From: an uncultured Sutterella sp.
Lineage (GTDB): Bacteria > Pseudomonadota > Gammaproteobacteria > Burkholderiales > Burkholderiaceae_F
Assembly: GCA_902463725.1 (NCBI GenBank)
Contig: CABQGK010000017.1
Span: forward strand, 1-40,776
Length of the DNA stretch: 40,776 nt
Direction of reading: 5' to 3'
The translations under genes were made by a program, and so were the position numbers. Position 1 is the first letter of the stretch, and every line of letters starts with the position of its first letter. The notes under the pieces are model-generated. The model made no database searches, had not been told where the DNA came from, and worked only from the letters and a program-made list of their open reading frames with translations. This document shows positions 8,601 through 15,672 of this stretch, piece by piece.

Positions 8601-9075
8601 TACGCAAGAAAAGCTCAAAGTTCATGTGCGTGATCTCTTGGATCAACTTATCCCACTCCTGCTTTTTCGTGGTGAGCACCTCACCCTCGCGCGCATGCTC
8701 ATCAGGAAAACGGACCAATTCAACGGCTGCGGGATTCACAGCGTGTCCGCCGCGCTTGATATAGCGACTCCAAGCGCTCATGTAGGTCACGCCGTCGACC
8801 TGAAAACGCACCGCTGCCCTCGTGGTTCTAGCGCCCTTTGAGAGCGTGGGACACTCTAGATCGAGGGTGTTGCGCTGAGCACGTTGCGCAGAAACTCGAG
8901 GTGTACGCCCATAGAGTGCTAAGCAGATGGCGTCGAGCAGGGAGCTTTTTCCACTGCCCGTCGGACCGATAATGGCAAAGAGCGGGCTTTGCACATAATC
9001 TTGATGTGTAAAGTCAATGCGCCAATGGCCATAAAGAGAGTTGACGTTTTCCAATTCCAGCTCTAGTAGTCGCAT
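5629..9075 (-). CDS. sbcC: exonuclease subunit SbcC (Rad50-like)
   Basis: SbcC is the SMC-like ATPase of the SbcCD nuclease that cuts hairpins and DNA-protein blocked ends. The 1148-residue product has Walker A GPTGSGKSS near the N-terminus, about 850 residues of Ala/Glu/Gln-rich coiled coil, the ABC signature NLSGGETF and Walker B LFLDEGFGTLDEE near the C-terminus. The start at 9075 has GAGGAG 7 bases upstream and lies one base beyond the sbcD stop, so the two are translationally coupled. Oddity: I see no CPxCG-type zinc-hook motif near the middle; the only C-x-x-C inside the coiled coil is CAQC at about 834-837, well off centre. Confidence 0.95.
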   Translation of the reverse strand: MRLLELELENVNSLYGHWRIDFTHQDYVQSPLFAIIGPTGSGKSSLLDAICLALYGRTPRVSAQRAQRNTLDLECPTLSKGARTTRAAVRFQVDGVTYMSAWSRYIKRGGHAVNPAAVELVRFPDEHAREGEVLTTKKQEWDKLIQEITHMNFELFLRSVVLSQGAFAEFLKAKDDERSAILEKITGTEIYSEMSRWIYFHAAHQKQSLTALERELDGVHPLGEQERAALCAQRDQAGSEVTLLREQQKKLQSAILWRQNLSDAEKAHATAQAQYEAASSRLKVLVPERERAQIAQAAQPAQRARQHAAEIRSALCALEAQQSAQAEALPGRVAEHERAQRSLQALEAKGEELRQQAEALAPLMREVALRRAAIQTEQKRQEELVRREAELNRALLRERKRLTEASEQSEVQRASLLALFAALGLETEGAQGEALLAMETLPAELNTPLLQAEVLDAHLAHFAEAQRRAQAASRSAVAATAALPALNAQVDQCKAALAQAEQAARRAQMDYERAREQQERFHEAKTVLGKMQAYGALTEERALLRSAVAVLQANERLTTAAEKASEQAAAWWQEEGVPELLHTSERILPQSEVALEFTALEAKLQDLETLRAALEGAGEQQAALKRAVRQAEATQKSATEALQTTRVALQQAEQALAGAQQQVRFTQQGYAEAQQLLLAARTPLLGALTEAGIAASGLATEAEALSVDLTPFYAEADRWRIYATQRTATIARARTLLTEQKTAALRRDEASGRVEEAEKARLLLLEEREREQKALEQATQALEALLAGRDLDAQEATLKVALADQSKALKAAKALEQQTLQAEATCRAALETLCAQCRERSHADALAQAALGEALAALGLSQDEQGYEALSARVMPEEEIARILTQVQREAERLAKAEGELSSSAAALERLAALALTTESLEGLQAKASQTDSQLDQALRAWTQCSQRVALDDAAQAKSGTLLARIKLQRELTEQWEGLNRLIGSASGMAFRSIAQKITFRILLREANAVMKTMTKRYTLLASGPAGMSVDVVDHDMGSEVRTSSNLSGGETFMVSLALALALSRLGGRYLSVDTLFLDEGFGTLDEEALNRAIYALETLQATSGKLIGIISHVKMIKERVGLQVLVSPIAGTGRSTLTGSGIERLRA

Positions 9076-9076
9076 C

Positions 9077-10336
9077 TCACGGCTCCTCATCATCAGGGCG
9101 GCGCCCAGCTAGCACAGCTTGGTGTGTTTCACTCAATAGCGCTTGATAGCGGGCAAGCGTCTCTGGGGACGTCTCGCGCCCCTCTTGGGTCATATAGAGG
9201 CGAAAAACCTCCGCAGGCGTAAGGTCTGCTAGTTCCAAGAGCGCCTGCTCCTCGCGTAAATAAGCCTGCGCGGCCCGCTCATTGCGAATAGAAAGTAAGA
9301 GCACGCGCGCGCGCTCAGCCGCCTCCTTCAGGATTTCCGTCAACCTCGGCTCCGTCTCCCCTGAGGTGAGCACAGCCTCCACAAAGGCGGGAGCCTCATC
9401 GGCATGCGCACGCCCCGCTTCTGCAATCTGCTCGAGCAACTCCGCAAGGCTACCTTCCACGTGGACAAAGGCACGTTGTTGCGGTACGGGAATTGTCACA
9501 ATGTCGAGTTCCCCTTTCTCAGACAGGGTTACCTCCACAATCGAGTGTGTGTACTTGCGGTGATTAAACGTGAGCGCAATGGGCGAGCCCGCATAGCGCA
9601 TGGGACTTGCCGCCTCAAGCACTTGTGCGTGGTGGATGTGTCCAAGCGCCACGTAGTCCCAGCCCTGGGCAAACGCTGCCGTACTCACGCTGTTGATAGA
9701 GCCCACATTCAACTGCCCAGCCTGAGGGTCGCGCTTGACGCCAGGACGAAGCTCGGAGCCCACCACAAAAAGGTGTCCCATCGCAATGCGCGGCACGCGC
9801 GCCCCTGCTAGCGCCTCATCTAACAGTTGCCAAACATGATCGTAATGCGCGCGCACCCCTGCTTCAAAAAGCTCTGCACGGGTGTTGGCCGTAAAGTCCA
9901 TCGATCCGCTGCGAACTCTACTCTCGCGCAGGTAGGGCACAGCGGCAATACCAAGTTGCGGTTTACCTTGGGCGTCACGAATAACAAGAATCTGCTCTTC
10001 TGGGCGATCGCCTGCGATAAAACAGTGAAGCGTTTCAAGTAGCGCTCGGGGCGCCTCCAAAAAGCGTTGTGAATCGTGGTTACCTGCAGCAATGACAATC
10101 TGTCGAACGGACGTCTCACGCAGACGCGAAATGAGCGTGTAGTAAAGCTTCTGAGCGGCATTTGACGGCAACGACGTATCAAACACGTCCCCAGCGAGAA
10201 GCAAAATATCAGGGCGTCGCTCATCGACAAGCGCGAGGAACGTATCAATAAACGCTTCGAAATCCGCTGTGCGGTCGATGCTCCCCATCATCTTGCCAAA
10301 ATGCCAATCGGCGGAATGAAATATGCGCAGCGCCAT
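9077..10336 (-). CDS. sbcD: exonuclease subunit SbcD (Mre11-like)
   Basis: SbcD is the metallophosphoesterase nuclease partner of SbcC. The 419-residue protein shows the five phosphoesterase motifs in order: SADWHFG (Asp10, His12), LLLAGDVFD, AAGNHDS, MGHLFV and ALGHIHH, followed by a C-terminal capping and SbcC-binding region. I place the start at the ATG at 10336 (MALRIFHSADWH), the family start, with GGGGG 5 bases upstream; in-frame ATGs at 10348 and further up would add unrelated residues. It overlaps nothing, and sbcC follows after one base. Confidence 0.95.
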   Translation of the reverse strand: MALRIFHSADWHFGKMMGSIDRTADFEAFIDTFLALVDERRPDILLLAGDVFDTSLPSNAAQKLYYTLISRLRETSVRQIVIAAGNHDSQRFLEAPRALLETLHCFIAGDRPEEQILVIRDAQGKPQLGIAAVPYLRESRVRSGSMDFTANTRAELFEAGVRAHYDHVWQLLDEALAGARVPRIAMGHLFVVGSELRPGVKRDPQAGQLNVGSINSVSTAAFAQGWDYVALGHIHHAQVLEAASPMRYAGSPIALTFNHRKYTHSIVEVTLSEKGELDIVTIPVPQQRAFVHVEGSLAELLEQIAEAGRAHADEAPAFVEAVLTSGETEPRLTEILKEAAERARVLLLSIRNERAAQAYLREEQALLELADLTPAEVFRLYMTQEGRETSPETLARYQALLSETHQAVLAGRRPDDEEP

Positions 10337-10571
10337 CAAGTCCCCCATTACCACGTGCGTAACTGAGCTACTGTCACCAAAAGCTCGCTTGGTAGCTTCT
10401 GAGAGAGAGTTCAAGGATCCTGAAGCGAGAGGTGCCGAGTTTCTTGCGTAAAGCGCTTTCGTCCGTAGCTAGAAGACTGGCGAGGCGTAAGCGCGCTCAA
10501 CGCTACAACCGTCCCACTCCTTGGGTCTACATGCTAACGCATCGGGCGCAACGGCGTAGAACGAGCCATCA

Positions 10572-12014
10572 CTACTCGCGCTTTGCGGCGAGCCCTTTTG
10601 CGTAGTGCGCCGCTTCTTCACCTGCAATACGACCAAAAATCACGCTTGCTGTCAGTGATGAACCTTCGAGACGTCGCGCACCAAAAACGCCACCCACGAC
10701 TTCTCCCACAGCATAGAGTCCTGGGATGGGTTTGTTTTGCTCGTTCAACACGCGTGTGCGCAAATCCGTCGCAAGCCCGCCAAGCGTACTCTGTAACCCG
10801 GGTCTCACGCTAATCGCGTATAAGGGATAGTGATTGAGAAAGCTCTTCATCGAGGGGCGATGATAGTCCGCGTCGACCTGCCGACGCACAAAGGCACGGT
10901 AGCGATCTAGTTCTTCCACGAGCGTCTCGGCATTAAGGCGGCAGAGCCGCGCAAGCTCTTCTTCAGTACGCCCCCGGAACATAAAACCCGACGCTACATA
11001 GTTTTTCAAGGCGGGACTTCGATCAATGATTTCCTGATCAAGCACCAACCAAGCACGTCCTTCTGCACGGCGATAAAAGGGCTCAAGCTCTGTAGAGAGC
11101 TCATTCATAAAGCGGTGTCCCTTGTCATTGAGAAGGATGCCGCCCGCCGTGCGTGCTTGCATCGGAATAACAAGCCCTGAAAATGGCAGCGTCGTAAGGT
11201 GCACCATCGCCTGATCCATATTCGTCAGGCGTGCCCCAAGCTTTTCCGCTATCAAGAGCCCATCACCCGTCGTACCCGGCAGATTCGTGCTTGACATCGG
11301 AAACGGTAACCGCACATAACGCTCAATCATCTGATCGCTCGCAGCAAAGCCCCCCGTCGACATCACCACCGCATCGGCACGCACCTCAATCTTGCGACCC
11401 TCACTGGTCATAGCGCGTACCCCCGTGACACGGCCCGAGCTGTCAACTAAGCACTCAGTGACCTGTGTGAGCGTGAGCATGGGGATGTTGCGCTCCTCGA
11501 CCCCACGCACAAGCACTTTAATGAGCTCTTCGCCGACGGTATAAGTTGACGCGACCGGGCGCCAAGAGAGCTGAAAGTCCTCGCGCACATAGTCGTTGGT
11601 GTTATGTAGGTCGGCGCCAAGCCCCTGTAGCCATTCGATGGCTGCGCGCGACTGACGCGCAATGAGCGAAATTTTGTCTCGGTTTGCGCTACTCCCCCCT
11701 TCGGCCAACATGTCCTCTTCGAGCGCCGTGCGCGCTGCGGCGAGCGTTTTACTATCGGAAAAGGCCGGCAGCGCCAACATATAACCTGCCGCTTGCATCG
11801 AGTTGCCGCCGAGCATCGGCATCTTCTCAAGCACGATGACGCGGGCGCCATTTTCACTTGCCGCAATGGCACTCGTGAGCCCCGCACTGCCAGCGCCTAC
11901 CACCACCACATCCGCACGATAAAAGTGGTAATCGTCCTTCTCGGCTGCTGCATGAGCAGCGCTGAAAGACGCACAAAAGGCGATAAGACTGAAGATGCTG
12001 GCGAGAATTTTCAT
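10572..12014 (-). CDS. secreted FAD-dependent reductase/dehydrogenase (flavocytochrome c flavin subunit-like)
   Basis: The 480-residue protein starts with a Sec signal peptide (MKILASIFSLIAFCASFSAAHA, cleaved near residue 22), so it acts in the periplasm. It then has a Rossmann FAD motif VVVGAGSAGLTS (about 37-48) and the fumarate-reductase/succinate-dehydrogenase flavoprotein fold, ending with GLYAVGEVVGGVFGARRLEG. It has no haem motif (CxxCH) and no FMN-binding domain, so electrons must come from a separate carrier. Compared with fumarate reductase FccA, the proton-delivery Arg in RF-NE is kept (R301) and a His (H272) may match, but the HHTMGG substrate histidine appears as QSTLGG (Q408). 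The substrate is therefore probably not fumarate; urocanate, acrylate-type or other enoates are possible. It stands alone, with a long structured leader. Confidence 0.8.
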   Translation of the reverse strand: MKILASIFSLIAFCASFSAAHAAAEKDDYHFYRADVVVVGAGSAGLTSAIAASENGARVIVLEKMPMLGGNSMQAAGYMLALPAFSDSKTLAAARTALEEDMLAEGGSSANRDKISLIARQSRAAIEWLQGLGADLHNTNDYVREDFQLSWRPVASTYTVGEELIKVLVRGVEERNIPMLTLTQVTECLVDSSGRVTGVRAMTSEGRKIEVRADAVVMSTGGFAASDQMIERYVRLPFPMSSTNLPGTTGDGLLIAEKLGARLTNMDQAMVHLTTLPFSGLVIPMQARTAGGILLNDKGHRFMNELSTELEPFYRRAEGRAWLVLDQEIIDRSPALKNYVASGFMFRGRTEEELARLCRLNAETLVEELDRYRAFVRRQVDADYHRPSMKSFLNHYPLYAISVRPGLQSTLGGLATDLRTRVLNEQNKPIPGLYAVGEVVGGVFGARRLEGSSLTASVIFGRIAGEEAAHYAKGLAAKRE

Positions 12015-12304
12015 GCTCAGACACTAGCGATTAACCCCCTGACCACAACGAGATACGGTAGTTTCAGGTCGTCAACGCGCTCCTCAATAGGATGGGAGTG
12101 ACCCGCAGAGACGGTGCGGGACCAAACGAGCGCTCCCCCGCTCCTAGTTTCTTCAACACGTGGCAACGCTCTCTCAAGCACCCACAACTGTTACCTAGAA
12201 GATACAGGGAAAACCCTAACAGATTATCAGAATAGCAAAATATCGGAACGAATCAAAGTGTGCCACGTCAACGATCTGTTTGCTCCGTGATCAAAGTCAA
12301 GAGC
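12015..12304 (-). promoter_or_regulatory. upstream region and structured leader of the flavoprotein gene
   Basis: No gene is seen. On the minus strand TTGATT (12251-12256) and TATTCT (12229-12234), 16 bases apart, form a weak promoter candidate. Downstream come nested inverted repeats: CTGTTA/TAACAG (12188-12193, 12217-12222) enclosing AGGG/CCCT, and GGGAG/CTCCC (12094-12098, 12133-12137) enclosing CCCGCA/TGCGGG (12102-12107, 12115-12120). The transcript leader would be about 200 bases, long enough for attenuation or a sensing RNA. Confidence 0.4.
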
Positions 12305-12325
12305 GAAAAAGCGCTTGCGTTTTTC
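12305..12325 (-). terminator. possible terminator of the HAD phosphatase gene
   Basis: An imperfect hairpin (GAAAAAGCGC, then GCG and TTTTTC) gives an A/T-rich stem with a bulged G about 30 bases beyond the stop codon at 12355. It could act on either strand. The short loop makes it weak. Confidence 0.3.
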
Positions 12326-12354
12326 TTTACCGACGTACTACCCAAGCGCAACAC

Positions 12355-13017
12355 TCAATCGTACGCACTGAGGCCTAGGGCAACACGCAGCTCTGAAACA
12401 TCGCCGCAGAGCGCCACAGTAGGATGCGCACGCAGTTCTTCAAGACGTCCCGCGCCGTAGAGCATCCCGATCGCGTCACACGAATAGCGCTGCGCCATCA
12501 CCAAATCGTAGACCGAGTCACCCACCATGACGGTACGCGCTGGCGAGACACCACACTCAATCCCAATGCACTCGAGCATATCCGCGCTCGGTTTACTCTC
12601 ACACTCATCAACCGTCTTGGTTGTGGCGAAAAATGGCCCCAGTCCTGTTGCCTGCAGCACACGGTTAAGTCCAACACGGCTCTTGCCCGTTGCAACAGCC
12701 ATCTGAACATCGTGTGCAGCGAGCGTCTCGAGAAGCGCTCGCATCCCATCAAAGAGAAATACGCGCCGCTCGTTCGGGATGTACCACTCGCGATAGATGC
12801 GATTGAACTCAGGATAAGCCTCAGGCGGGCAGTCGGGTACCGCACGAGCAATCGCCGTTTGCCAATCTAGACCAATCGTAGCCCGAGCTGCAGCAAGCGT
12901 CGGTTCTGTAAAACCCATCGTACGAGCCGCTAAACAAATCCCACGGGCAATGAGACCCGTGGTATCCATCACAGTTCCATCCCAATCGAAAACTACTAGA
13001 TCGTATTTTGCGGCCAT
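12355..13017 (-). CDS. HAD-superfamily hydrolase, phosphoglycolate phosphatase-like
   Basis: The 220-residue protein carries the HAD motifs: nucleophile Asp11 in VVFDWDGTVMDTT, motif II in AVATGKS, the conserved Lys in ESKPSADM, and motif IV in VMVGDSVYDLVMA. A helical cap domain (about 20-85) puts it in subfamily IA, as in Gph and related phosphatases. The substrate is not evident; in many betaproteobacteria a gene of this kind sits directly behind rluC. GAGGAAG lies about 7 bases before the ATG at 13017. It is 59 bases downstream of rluC and probably co-transcribed with it. Confidence 0.88.
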   Translation of the reverse strand: MAAKYDLVVFDWDGTVMDTTGLIARGICLAARTMGFTEPTLAAARATIGLDWQTAIARAVPDCPPEAYPEFNRIYREWYIPNERRVFLFDGMRALLETLAAHDVQMAVATGKSRVGLNRVLQATGLGPFFATTKTVDECESKPSADMLECIGIECGVSPARTVMVGDSVYDLVMAQRYSCDAIGMLYGAGRLEELRAHPTVALCGDVSELRVALGLSAYD

Positions 13018-13076
13018 ATGCGTTCTTCCTCGTCTCTGCTACGTTCTCAGCCTAACTCAAGTGTCAGCGTGTTGCG

Positions 13077-14126
13077 CTAGGATGTCGAGTTTTTCTCTGC
13101 AACGTGCTCGTTACTTGGCACCCAGCCAAGCGCAGCGAGCAGATTGATGCAATCCTCTGGCAGGGGCGCAAAAATGTCCACTTGCTCATTGGTGATGGGA
13201 TGCGCAAATTTCAGTCGCCACGCGTGCAGGAACATGCGTTTCAGTGGCACGCCCAAACTCGCCGCACGCACGGCGCGGTTGAAGTCAAAATCCCCGTACC
13301 GATCGTCCCCCACAAGCGGGAAGCCCTGTGAGAGGGCATGAACGCGAATCTGGTGCGTGCGCCCAGTTTTGAGCTCTACATCCAATAACGTCACCGGCCC
13401 ATAGCGATGCAACACAGTAAAGATGCTGTGCGCAAAAGCACCTTGCTCCTTATCGACACGAACAAAACGCTCCCCATTGGGTAGCAGTGTCCGCAGCAGT
13501 GGCAACTTCACGTGCTGACGTTCATTGACCCAGTCCCCTTTCACGAGTGCGGCATAGTGCTTTTCAAAGCCACAATTTTTCATCATGTCATGCATACGCA
13601 CAAGGGCTTTGCGGGACTTGGCCACAATGAGTGCCCCAGAGGTCTCACGGTCTAAGCGATGGACCAGCTCAAGAAAAGGCTCATCGGCTCGCGTAGCACG
13701 TAGCCGTTCAATGAGACCATGAGAAATACCCGACCCTCCATGCGCTGCAAGCCCTGAGGGTTTATTGAGAATGAGCAGATGTCGGTCTTCGTAGAGAATC
13801 GACAGGGCTTTGTCTGAGAGCGGCACCGCATCGGGTTTAGCCACCTGATCTCGAGAGCGGCGCATGGGCGGCACACGCACCACATCGCCCTCCTTGAGCT
13901 TAGTCTCTGCCTTGGCACGCGCTCGGTTTACGCGAACCTCGCCAGCACGGATAATGCGGTAGATGTGGCTCTTGGGAACGCTACGCCCAAGTTTGAGTAG
14001 AAAATTATCAAGGCGTTGTCCATCGGCATCAGGGCCGATCTCGACAAATGAGACCGCCTCTTGTGGCACCTCGCTGAGGCGAGAAGAGGCGATAAACGTA
14101 GGGGTATCCTTCTGGGATTCAGTCAT
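13077..14126 (-). CDS. rluC: 23S rRNA pseudouridine synthase RluC-type
   Basis: RluC makes pseudouridines 955, 2504 and 2580 in 23S rRNA. The 349-residue protein has an N-terminal S4 RNA-binding domain (about 36-85) and an RluA-type catalytic domain with the nucleophile Asp159 in LVHRLDRETSG, plus KTGRTHQIRVH. Its position divergent from rne is the same as in E. coli. The start is uncertain: an ATG at 14126 (used here) and a GTG at 14156 are both in frame, and neither has a clear ribosome site. A candidate promoter on the minus strand is CTGTCA - 16 bases - TAAGAT near 14186-14215. Confidence 0.92.
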   Translation of the reverse strand: MTESQKDTPTFIASSRLSEVPQEAVSFVEIGPDADGQRLDNFLLKLGRSVPKSHIYRIIRAGEVRVNRARAKAETKLKEGDVVRVPPMRRSRDQVAKPDAVPLSDKALSILYEDRHLLILNKPSGLAAHGGSGISHGLIERLRATRADEPFLELVHRLDRETSGALIVAKSRKALVRMHDMMKNCGFEKHYAALVKGDWVNERQHVKLPLLRTLLPNGERFVRVDKEQGAFAHSIFTVLHRYGPVTLLDVELKTGRTHQIRVHALSQGFPLVGDDRYGDFDFNRAVRAASLGVPLKRMFLHAWRLKFAHPITNEQVDIFAPLPEDCINLLAALGWVPSNEHVAEKNSTS

Positions 14127-14156
14127 GTCACTAGGCCCAGGGGGCGTGTCTGTCAC

Positions 14157-15672
14157 GCCCCATTTGAAGAAATTTCTGAGAACCGCATCTTAACATATTG
14201 TGCTAGACTGACAGGTGGGTTGCGGCCTTAGAAAATGCTGGGTTTTGCAACCTAAAAACACCCTGCACAATCTTGCCAAGAGAAGCTTGTTGCACGCGCT
14301 TGGGGAGTCTCTAAAGCAAGGCTCTCTGTGCGCGAGTCTGACTTCCGAAGACAGGCACGATTGCGTAGCGGTGACAGAGGAATTTTTATGGGGAGGCGAC
14401 TTCAACTGAAGACGCGTCCTAGGAACTTTTTTTCAACACGTCCACACGCGAACCCGCGAGTGCCGACAGATGCGTTGCGTATGCAGCCGGCGTCCACCGT
14501 TCTGCCATCACAGCATTTGGCGCCATAGGATCAGCGTGCTATCAGCGTCCTGTTGCTGTAACGACTCGCAATCACTGCAGTTTGCACGTGCCACTTTTGG
14601 TCGTGCAAACTGCCCACATGAGGGAGGTTGCTTGAGCGTCGAGCAGGTACGCGGCGTGCCGTCCCAACACATTCTTCGGGATCAGTGCACCGCCTTTTCT
14701 GAAGCACGTCCTTGATCAGAGCCGCGCCCGCTGCCTCGAGCATTTGCGCCAGTTGCCCTACTTGGGTGCAGCTGAACTGCGTTCGGACAAGCGCCGTGAG
14801 GTTTGGCCACCACACGTCGTTTGCTTGAAGTTCTAAGTTTTTGTGCCGCTTGGGCTGTCAGGAAACCCAAGGCGTTCGTGCCACCACCATCCCTACGGGA
14901 GATGCCTGTTGCTTTGACCTTTTGGCTCGCAGGATCTGTGCCGCAGGGCGTATGACTCTGAAGCTGCTCCCCCGGGAGGTAAGCCCTGAGTGTTGCCAAG
15001 ACTCTTACGCAGAGCGCTGCGCACATCAGGACACTTCCTGTTGAGTTGAGCGCCAAAGCATGCGCGTTGCTCATAGGTTCTGCCCACCCTCTCGGTCATG
15101 GACGTAGGTATCGTTCCGCGCGGCGTTGGTCGGAGAGCACGTCAACCCACGCTCAGCCGTGCCTTATGCCACGGTTTGACACTTTGGGCGCCCGAGCTTC
15201 CTTAAACAGCAAGCAGATCGGTTTTTGCGGAAAGTGGAGACTTTCCGCAGCGGGAGCCTGTGAGGGATTGAGCCCCACGCGGCGCGTCATCGGTTTCGCT
15301 GACGGCGCCCTGGGTTAGGTGAAGACTCTCCCCATGGCGTCGACGTGAGTCGACCGACACAGCTCCGAGCAACGTTCGAAAAGGACGGAAGGCGCCAGAC
15401 TTGGGGTGGAAAATTGCGCGCATTGCAGCGCCCGATTTGCCCTTATCTCAGCGCTGAAAAATGCGTGTTTTGCCCAGCAATTTATGGGTTGAGCAACCCT
15501 GCGCTTCGTACTTTCCCCGCATTGGGCTTAAGGCAAGCGTAGTGCTTTCGTGGGTGAAGTCCCTAAGAAAGCAAAACATCGCCATCCGTTGCCCAAGCGT
15601 GGACACAGAAATCACTCGCCTTCAAGCACGCCCTGACCTGCCCGCGACAGTGGCAGCTGGAGTGCTCTCATA
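14157..15672. other. 1.5-kb region without recognisable protein gene, rich in stem-loops; rne leader or large ncRNA
   Basis: No open frame here looks like a real protein gene. Strong inverted repeats are scattered throughout: GCAGTTTGCACG/CGTGCAAACTGC (14577-14588, 14602-14613), CGCAG/CTGCG around 15008-15021, CAGGA/TCCTG (from 15027), GTCAA/TTGAC enclosing CCGTG/CACGG (15141-15180), TGCGGAAAG/CTTTCCGCA (15226-15249), GGCGCGTCA/TGACgGCGCC (about 15280-15309), GTCGAC-gtga-GTCGAC (about 15339-15354), GGGTT/AACCC (about 15486-15499) and TGCTTTC/GAAAGCA (about 15543-15573). An extended -10, TGCTAGACT (14201-14209), is a possible plus-strand start. In E. coli the rne leader is about 360 bases and mediates autoregulation; this one would be four times longer. 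Confidence 0.55.
14388..14528 (+). CDS. candidate 46-residue small ORF in the rne upstream region
   Basis: The ATG at 14388 follows GAGG with 7 bases spacing, the best ribosome site in this otherwise non-coding stretch. It encodes a basic peptide beginning MGRRLQLKTRPRNFFS and ending SQHLAP, with no domain I recognise. It could be a regulatory upstream ORF of the rne transcript or a coincidence. Confidence 0.25.
   Translation: MGRRLQLKTRPRNFFSTRPHANPRVPTDALRMQPASTVLPSQHLAP

Noticed and set aside
14682..15074. 130-codon minus-strand open frame in the rne upstream region
   Set aside because: Composition is random-like, no ribosome site, and it runs through several perfect stem-loops that suggest RNA structure instead.
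14157..15672. RNase P RNA, tmRNA, SRP RNA or 6S RNA
   Set aside because: I looked for GAGGAAAGTCC-type, CCA-ending tmRNA and GGAAGGAAGCAG-type motifs on both strands and found none.
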